This document shows, piece after piece, positions 6,814 through 11,608 of a stretch of DNA of 11,608 nt. The stretch is from Fretibacterium sp. (lineage in GTDB: Bacteria; Synergistota; Synergistia; Synergistales; Aminobacteriaceae). Each line of letters opens with the position of its first letter. Position 1 is the stretch's first letter. The notes under the pieces are model-generated. The model made no database searches. It was not told where the DNA came from and worked only from the letters and a program-made list of their open reading frames with translations. The stretch covers positions 1 to 11,608 of the forward strand of contig JAEEGY010000015.1 of the NCBI GenBank assembly GCA_016280565.1. Reading direction: 5' to 3'. The position numbers and the translations under genes are program-made.

Positions 6814-6880
6814 CCAAATTATGGAGGGTCCAGGGGGTCAGTGCCACCCTGAGCTTTAATCTGAATAAGGAGTGACAGAA

Positions 6881-8161
6881 ATGAGAAAGGCAATGAACAG
6901 TGGGAAGCGAGTTCTTTTGGCGGCGTGCGCGCTGGTGATGGCGTTTGCCGTCGCGGCCTGTGCCAGCGTTCCTAACGTGGACGTGGAAGCATCCATCAAG
7001 ACGGCGGAGAAGATGTCCCTCACCGAGCTGGAGGCCGCCGCCAAGGCGGAGCTGGAGGCCAACCCCGGCGAGACGTTCAACGCGGACTCCCTCACCAGCG
7101 GCGTCAAGAAGGCCCTGGCAAAGTTCGAGAAGAAGTACCCCTGGGCGGCGGGCCGCACGTCCTACAACAGCAAGAAGGGCAGCGAGTACCAGCCCAAGCT
7201 CTCCGCCGCGCAGAAGGCCGGCAGCTACATCGCCGACTTCGTCATGCTCCAGGACGCCTCCTTCCTGAAGAACGCCATGCTGGACACAAACTTCCTGCTG
7301 AGCTACGTTCCCAAGGGTGAGGAGTTTGGCATCGCCCCGGAGGACCAGAATCCCCTCGTTGGCGTCACCTTCAGCAAGATCTTCATTTATGACTGCTCGA
7401 AGATCGGCCTGGAACAGCTCAAGAACGTCTGGCAGATGACCGGCGCGGACGGCGTGAGCCTCAAGGGCCTGCACAATGTCTCCTTCCAGAGCCCCCTGGG
7501 CGAGGACGTGAACATGAACTTCCTCATCATGCTCACCAGCGAGAGCTCCTGCGAGAAGCTGGCGAAGGCCTACAAGAGCTACTTCGGCAAGGACTGTGAC
7601 CCCTCCGCAGAGGGCTACCCCAACATCGGCTTCAAGTTCATCGCGGAGTTCATCAAGAACGTGGGCTACTGGCACGCTTCGGACACCAAGGAGATCAAGG
7701 CGCTCAACAACTACGCCAACGATGGGCGCATCATCTTCGCGGGGCTCAACAAGCTGAAGGACTACGAGTACCACAAGGATGAGTACAAGGGCACGGACAA
7801 GTACTACGCCAAGACCGTGGCCGCGGCGGGCTGGAATTTCGAGGTGGAGGGCTTCAACGGCTTCATCTACAATATGTGGACGCTGATCCCGCGCACCGCG
7901 CACCTGCCCTACACCGCCTGCCTCTTCATCCGCTACCTGCTCACCGAGGAAGGCTTCAACGCCGGCTGGGGCGGCATCATGGGCTACTACTCCGGCAACC
8001 AGAAGGTCCCCACCCTGCCTGGCGACCCGGCAAACGGCATCCCCGGCGACCCGGCGCTGGCCCAGTGGAAGGCCAACTGCATCGTCGAGAACGTGGAATT
8101 CCTCGATGCCTCCTACCGCACCGTGATGAAGTTCATCAATATGCAGATGGCCGGCAAATAG
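6881..8161 (+). CDS. ABC transporter solute-binding lipoprotein
   Basis: Periplasmic or surface-anchored binding protein that captures a solute and passes it to the permease encoded next. It is 426 residues, longer than the usual 330-360. The ATG at 6881 is chosen over a GTG at 6872 because AAGGAG (6867-6872) lies 8 bases before it. The signal peptide has a lipobox VAAC with the lipidated cysteine at 27. The N-terminal pattern LTELEAAAKAELE (47-59) followed by KKALAKFEKKYP (76-87) and later ADFVMLQD is typical of the type 2 periplasmic-binding fold in the ferric iron / 2-aminoethylphosphonate / thiamine group. A Tyr pair (369-370, in GYYSGN) recalls the iron-binding tyrosines of FbpA, but the position is not verified. 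Order, spacing and shared strand put it first in a three-gene operon. The substrate is unknown. Confidence 0.85.
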   Translation: MRKAMNSGKRVLLAACALVMAFAVAACASVPNVDVEASIKTAEKMSLTELEAAAKAELEANPGETFNADSLTSGVKKALAKFEKKYPWAAGRTSYNSKKGSEYQPKLSAAQKAGSYIADFVMLQDASFLKNAMLDTNFLLSYVPKGEEFGIAPEDQNPLVGVTFSKIFIYDCSKIGLEQLKNVWQMTGADGVSLKGLHNVSFQSPLGEDVNMNFLIMLTSESSCEKLAKAYKSYFGKDCDPSAEGYPNIGFKFIAEFIKNVGYWHASDTKEIKALNNYANDGRIIFAGLNKLKDYEYHKDEYKGTDKYYAKTVAAAGWNFEVEGFNGFIYNMWTLIPRTAHLPYTACLFIRYLLTEEGFNAGWGGIMGYYSGNQKVPTLPGDPANGIPGDPALAQWKANCIVENVEFLDASYRTVMKFINMQMAGK

Positions 8162-8188
8162 AGCCCGGAACAGGTCTGGATATTCACG

Positions 8189-8211
8189 CCGCCTCCTTCG
8201 GGAGGCGGTTT
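8189..8211 (+). terminator. UUCG hairpin between binding protein and permease
   Basis: CCGCCTCC (8189-8196), the very stable TTCG loop, then GGAGGCGG (8201-8208) and TTT. It begins 28 bases after the binding-protein stop. The T-run is short, so partial termination or protection of the upstream mRNA from 3' decay is likely, as in many importer operons where the binding protein is needed in excess. Confidence 0.6.
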
Positions 8212-8259
8212 CCATCCCTTCAGCCTTAGGGCGTGAGCTTTTAACCACGAGGTGCGTTC

Positions 8260-10068
8260 ATGCAAAAATTCAAATCCTATTGTTCCAAGCCGGCAAACCT
8301 AATCACGGTCATCTTCCTGACCCTGCTTCTGCTGGCGGTGGTGCTTCCTCTCTCAACGCTGCTGATCGGTTCCTTCAAGGTCAACGGCAATCAGGAGGCG
8401 ATCTGGATCGGGGACGAGGTGGCCGACGGAAGCTGGACCTTCCACCACTGGACGGAACTTTTGACGAGCAAGGAATTTAACTACGCTGAGACGAAGTTCT
8501 GGATCCCGCTGGGGCAGTCTGCCCTCATGGCTTTGATCGCCTGCTTTGTGGCGGTGCTGTTCGGTGGGATGGTGGCGTGGTTCATCACGCGCTCGGACCT
8601 CCCCGCCAAGCAGTTCATCTCCACCGTCTTCGTGTTCCCCTACATCATGCCGAGCTGGTCCATGGCCATGTTCTGGGAGAACTTCTTCAAGAACACGTCC
8701 ATCAACGCCGGCATGGGCATCCTCCAATCCGTGACGGGCCTCTGCGTGCCGGAGTCCTTCGTTTACGGCCTGTGGCCCTGCGCCATGAGCCTTGGCCTGC
8801 ACTACGCCCCCTTTGCCTACATCCTCATCGGCGGCATCCTCCGCAACATGGACGCCAACCTTGAGGAGGCGGCCACCGTGCTGAAGGCCAGCCGCTTCAA
8901 GATCCTCCGGCGGATCACGCTGCCCATCGTGCTGCCCGCGCTGGTCAGCACCGTGCTTTTGGTGTTCTCCAGCTCCATCAGCTCGTTCACCGTGCCCTTC
9001 TTCCTGAACAAGAGCAGCATCAGCTCAGGAAACAACTTCGTCTCCATCTCCGTGCAGATGCGGAACCTTATCAACACCGGGTTCACCATCGGCCAGGGCT
9101 ACGTCGTCGCCATCGTGCTGATGATCTTCTCCATCGGCATCCTGACGCTGAACAACTGGCTCACCGGCACGCGCAAGAGCTTCACCACCGTCACGGGCAA
9201 GTCCGGGCAGGTGTCGCTCGTCAAGCTGGGCCGGGCACGGACGCCCACCGCCGCCATCATGATCGTCATCGTGGCGTTCTTCGCCATCATGCCGCTTTTG
9301 TCCTTCGCCATGGAGAGCCTGTTTGAGGTCCCGGGCGACTGGTCCACCTTCACGCTGCGCTACTGGACCTCCACGGAGCTCTTTGAGGGCAGCAACAAGG
9401 GCGACACCATCGGTATCCTCCGCAGCGCCACCCTGTGGCAGGCGATGGGGCGCAGCCTGCTGCTGAGCGTGCTGGTCTCCATCCTTGCGGGGACCTTCGG
9501 CATCCTGATCGGCTACGCCGTGGCCCGCAAGCGCGGCAGCCGGGCGGCAACCCTCATGTCCGACCTGGCTTTCCTCCCCTACCTCATCCCGTCCATGAGC
9601 TTCGGCGCGGTTTACCTAGCCCTGTCCTACACCAAGGGCTTCACCTGGCTGGACAGCTCCTTCTTCCTGCTGCTGCTGGTGGGCTCCGTGAAGTTCATGC
9701 CCTTCGCCTCCCGCGCAGGGACCAGCGCCATGCTCCAGCTCTCCGGTGAGATCGAGGAGGCGGCGGTCATCATGGGTGTTCCCTGGTGGAAGCGCATGAC
9801 GCGCGTGCTGTTCCCCATCCAGAAGGCCAGCTTCATCAGCGGCTACCTGCTGCCCTTCATCTCCTGTATGCGTGAGATGAGCCTGTTCGTCCTTCTGGCC
9901 GCGAGCTACACAACGCTGGTCACGACGCTGCTTCAGGAGTACAGCCGCACGGGCCTCACCCAGGCCAGCAACGCCATCAACCTGCTCATCATCCTCGTGG
10001 TGCTGGTCATCCAGTTCGCCGTCAACAAGCTGACGGGCGCGAGCCTCGACAGGGGCATAGGAGGTTAA
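8260..10068 (+). CDS. ABC transporter permease, fused two-domain
   Basis: Inner-membrane permease of 602 residues forming the whole transport channel as one polypeptide, as in FbpB, ThiP and PhnV-type importers. The ATG follows GAGG (8249-8252). Two homologous halves each have about six membrane helices: the first begins with a helix at about 13-37, the second at about 331-352. Each half has a cytoplasmic EAA loop that docks the ATPase. The first is EEAATVLKASRFKILRRITLP (E202 to P222), with K209 where the conserved Gly usually sits. The second is EEAAVIMGVPWW through LFP (E499 to P519), with the Gly kept (G506). A large external loop lies at about 41-85 and another at about 355-395. Its last codons overlap the ribosome site of the ATPase gene. 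It is intact; the substrate is not evident. Confidence 0.92.
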   Translation: MQKFKSYCSKPANLITVIFLTLLLLAVVLPLSTLLIGSFKVNGNQEAIWIGDEVADGSWTFHHWTELLTSKEFNYAETKFWIPLGQSALMALIACFVAVLFGGMVAWFITRSDLPAKQFISTVFVFPYIMPSWSMAMFWENFFKNTSINAGMGILQSVTGLCVPESFVYGLWPCAMSLGLHYAPFAYILIGGILRNMDANLEEAATVLKASRFKILRRITLPIVLPALVSTVLLVFSSSISSFTVPFFLNKSSISSGNNFVSISVQMRNLINTGFTIGQGYVVAIVLMIFSIGILTLNNWLTGTRKSFTTVTGKSGQVSLVKLGRARTPTAAIMIVIVAFFAIMPLLSFAMESLFEVPGDWSTFTLRYWTSTELFEGSNKGDTIGILRSATLWQAMGRSLLLSVLVSILAGTFGILIGYAVARKRGSRAATLMSDLAFLPYLIPSMSFGAVYLALSYTKGFTWLDSSFFLLLLVGSVKFMPFASRAGTSAMLQLSGEIEEAAVIMGVPWWKRMTRVLFPIQKASFISGYLLPFISCMREMSLFVLLAASYTTLVTTLLQEYSRTGLTQASNAINLLIILVVLVIQFAVNKLTGASLDRGIGG

Positions 10069-10074
10069 TTGACA

Positions 10075-11202
10075 ATGCCTAAGATCGTATTGGAACACAT
10101 TACAAAGCGTTTTGGTTCGAATTCAGGCGCTAATGCCGTTCAGGACCTCAACATGGTCATCGAGGACCGGGAGTTCATCACGCTCCTGGGGCCCTCCGGC
10201 TGCGGCAAGACCACGACCCTTCGCATGATCGCCGGACTGGAGACCCCCACGGAGGGCCGCATCACCATCGGGGACACCGTGGTGTTCGACTCAAAGGAGA
10301 GCATCAACATCTCTCCGGCGAAGCGCGACATCGGCTTCCTGTTCCAGAACTACGCACTCTGGCCCCACATGACGGTCTATCAGAACATCTCCTTTGGCCT
10401 GGAGAACCTGGGCTGGGCCAGGGACCGCATTCGTGAGCGCGTGAAGGAAATGCTGGCCCTGCTCCAGATCGAGAGTTTTGAGAAGCGCTACCCCAGCGAG
10501 CTCTCCGGCGGCCAGCAACAGCGCGTGGCCATCGCCCGCACCCTTGCCCCGGCGCCGAAGGTGCTGTTCATGGACGAACCGCTGTCCAACCTGGACGCCA
10601 AGCTCCGCCTTGAGATGCGCACGGAGCTGAAGCGACTCCACGCCAGCACGGACTCCACCTTCGTTTACGTCACCCACGACCAGCTCGAGGCCATGACGCT
10701 GGCAACCCACGTCTGCCTGATGAACAACGGTCTGCTCCAGCAGTACGCTCCCCCGCTGAGTGTCTACAACGACCCGGCCAACCTGTTTGCGGCGGAGTTT
10801 GTGGGCAGCCCGACGATGAACTTCATCCCCGCCTCCGCCGAGAAAACCGGCGCGAACACCGCTAAGCTCACGGCTCTGGGCCACACCTTCCTCTTTGAGG
10901 GGAACGAACCCCTTGAGGGCCTGCAGGAGGGCAAGGACAACGCCGTCCTGGGCGTGCGGCCCGAGTTCGTCCACCTGGAGGAGGGGGAACTGAGCGGGCT
11001 GGTCTACGCGGCGCTCCCCGCCGGCATGGAGACCACCGTCCAGCTCAAGGCAGAGGGCCAGCTCATCACCAGCGTGAAGTTCGGCGGCGTGGACTACACC
11101 GTCAACACCCCGATGAACTTCACCTTCGTGGGCAGCGGGCTGCTTTTCTTTGACAAGGCAAGCGGAAAGAAACTCAGCAAGGGCAGCGTAAAGCTCGCAT
11201 GA
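10075..11202 (+). CDS. ABC transporter ATP-binding protein
   Basis: Cytoplasmic ATPase that powers the importer; 375 residues, normal for the MalK/PotA/FbpC type. The ATG at 10075 is preferred over a TTG at 10069 because the ribosome site AGGAGG (10059-10064) overlaps the end of the permease gene at the right distance; the start lies 6 bases after the permease stop, indicating translational coupling. The motifs are all intact: Walker [10 protein letters not shown] (39-47), Q-loop Q91, signature LSGGQ (143-147), Walker B VLFMDEP with D167 and E168, D-loop SNLDA, and switch H201 in THD. The C-terminal part (about 235-375) is a TOBE-type regulatory region that differs between substrates (NFIPA, GVRPEFV). 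Iron or 2-aminoethylphosphonate-type import fits the gene set, but polyamine or thiamine cannot be excluded. Confidence 0.94.
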   Translation: MPKIVLEHITKRFGSNSGANAVQDLNMVIEDREFITLLGPSGCGKTTTLRMIAGLETPTEGRITIGDTVVFDSKESINISPAKRDIGFLFQNYALWPHMTVYQNISFGLENLGWARDRIRERVKEMLALLQIESFEKRYPSELSGGQQQRVAIARTLAPAPKVLFMDEPLSNLDAKLRLEMRTELKRLHASTDSTFVYVTHDQLEAMTLATHVCLMNNGLLQQYAPPLSVYNDPANLFAAEFVGSPTMNFIPASAEKTGANTAKLTALGHTFLFEGNEPLEGLQEGKDNAVLGVRPEFVHLEEGELSGLVYAALPAGMETTVQLKAEGQLITSVKFGGVDYTVNTPMNFTFVGSGLLFFDKASGKKLSKGSVKLA

Positions 11203-11244
11203 CCATGCGTAATGCGGTGAAGTGAAAACATCAACGGATAATAG

Positions 11245-11283
11245 ACCGGCGGCAGGAGAGCCCTCCTGCCGCCGGTTCTGTTT
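11245..11283. terminator. Strong bidirectional terminator of the ABC operon
   Basis: ACCGGCGGCAGGAG (11245-11258) and CTCCTGCCGCCGGT (11263-11276) form a perfect 14-base-pair stem with an AGCC loop, followed by TCTGTTTC. It starts 43 bases after the ATPase stop and lies 12 bases beyond the stop of the convergent minus-strand gene. It can end both transcripts. Confidence 0.75.
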
Positions 11284-11288
11284 CTATA

Positions 11289-11608
11289 TTACAATTTCCC
11301 AAACTGCCGGAGCTTCCTCTTCAGGAGGTACAGGATGACCCCCGCAAACTCCGGATAGATATCCTGGCTCTCGATGGCCTCTATCCGCCTCTCGATATAA
11401 GCGCGGCTGAGGTTCCTGCCCTGCCGCTTCATTTTTTCGGCATACGACCTGTACGCTTCCCGTCTTCCATGAAGGAGCCCCGTCGACGTATCCAGACCGT
11501 CCCTCCCGTTGAGGTGGAGGATGTCGTTGATGTCCCTTTCGAGCGTCTCGTCCCTTGGATGCGTGTATATCCTGCCGTCCTCGCTGTAACGGATTTTGTC
11601 CATTTGGC
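11289..11608 (-). CDS. C-terminal part of a TIGR02646/PtuB-like protein (partial)
   Basis: The reading frame is open from the right window edge to a TAA at 11289-11291. The first visible ATG is at 11603 (104 residues), but only five bases lie upstream, so no ribosome site can be judged and the gene probably continues beyond the edge. The visible part reads IRYSEDGRIYTH, then an INDILHLN motif (25-32), a charged helical middle with many Arg and Lys (46-78), and a C-terminal YPEFAGVILYLLKRKLR helix (83-99). This layout recalls the C-terminus of the TIGR02646 family, the HNH endonucleases paired with an ATPase in retron and Septu (PtuAB) anti-phage systems. The HNH motif itself would lie outside the window. 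I recognise this from memory of the family pattern only; an unrelated small hypothetical protein is the alternative. Confidence 0.5.
   Translation of the reverse strand, partial: QMDKIRYSEDGRIYTHPRDETLERDINDILHLNGRDGLDTSTGLLHGRREAYRSYAEKMKRQGRNLSRAYIERRIEAIESQDIYPEFAGVILYLLKRKLRQFGKL

Noticed and set aside
6814..6880. TPP-like riboswitch in the ABC operon leader, suggested by CCACCCTGAGCTTTAATCTG
   Set aside because: The conserved CUGAGA and ACCUGAUCUGG blocks of the TPP aptamer are not present in the right order or form.
6749..8248. 499-codon open frame on the minus strand opposite the binding-protein gene
   Set aside because: It mirrors a strongly supported gene in high-GC DNA, is full of Val/Leu/Gly/Arg runs with no motif, and runs over the ABC promoter. 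It is a codon-bias shadow.

Overview
The window is one continuous stretch of a GC-rich bacterial chromosome with seven complete genes on the plus strand, one complete gene on the minus strand, and a partial minus-strand gene at the right edge. The sequence suggests an anaerobe of the Synergistota or a high-GC Clostridia-type lineage. The grounds are a Clostridia-style Tim44-like secreted protein with a zinc ribbon, a clostridial-form D-Ala-D-Ala ligase, and a lipoprotein-based ABC importer with a fused double permease. This assignment is a guess from protein style, with no marker gene to settle it.

Layout. (1) 24-1097: leuB, 3-isopropylmalate dehydrogenase, probably the end of a leucine operon entering from the left. 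(2) 1218-3361: two J-domain chaperone genes in tandem. The first is a full zinc-finger DnaJ and the second a zinc-finger-less CbpA-type protein with its own probable promoter. No dnaK, grpE, cbpM or CIRCE operator is visible beside them. (3) 3439-4446: a D-alanine--D-alanine ligase gene clearly AT-richer than its neighbours, with an unusually short segment at the start of its ATP-grasp domain. (4) 4447-4575: two strong palindromes separating the convergent ddl and propeller genes. (5) 4576-5607 (minus) and 5778-6725 (plus): a divergent pair of exported proteins, an eight-blade PQQ-like beta-propeller and a membrane-anchored Tim44-like/zinc-ribbon protein. Their predicted promoters overlap, and each leader carries a hairpin followed by a T-tract. 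(6) 6738-11283: a complete ABC import operon (solute-binding lipoprotein, fused two-domain permease, ATPase). It has a good sigma-70-type promoter, a leader hairpin, a UUCG hairpin after the binding protein, and a strong terminator at the end. The layout and domain types fit the ferric iron / 2-aminoethylphosphonate / thiamine importer group, but the substrate cannot be read from sequence. (7) 11289-end (minus): the C-terminal part of a protein resembling the TIGR02646/PtuB-type HNH endonuclease family, which would be the edge of an anti-phage defence locus continuing to the right.

How the genes work together. Only the ABC operon is a clear functional unit. The J-protein pair and the divergent exported pair are likely co-regulated neighbours. 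Nothing in the window is demonstrably a new system. The best candidates for a second look are the right-edge defence-like fragment, the odd ddl gene, and the divergent promoter region with twin leader terminators.
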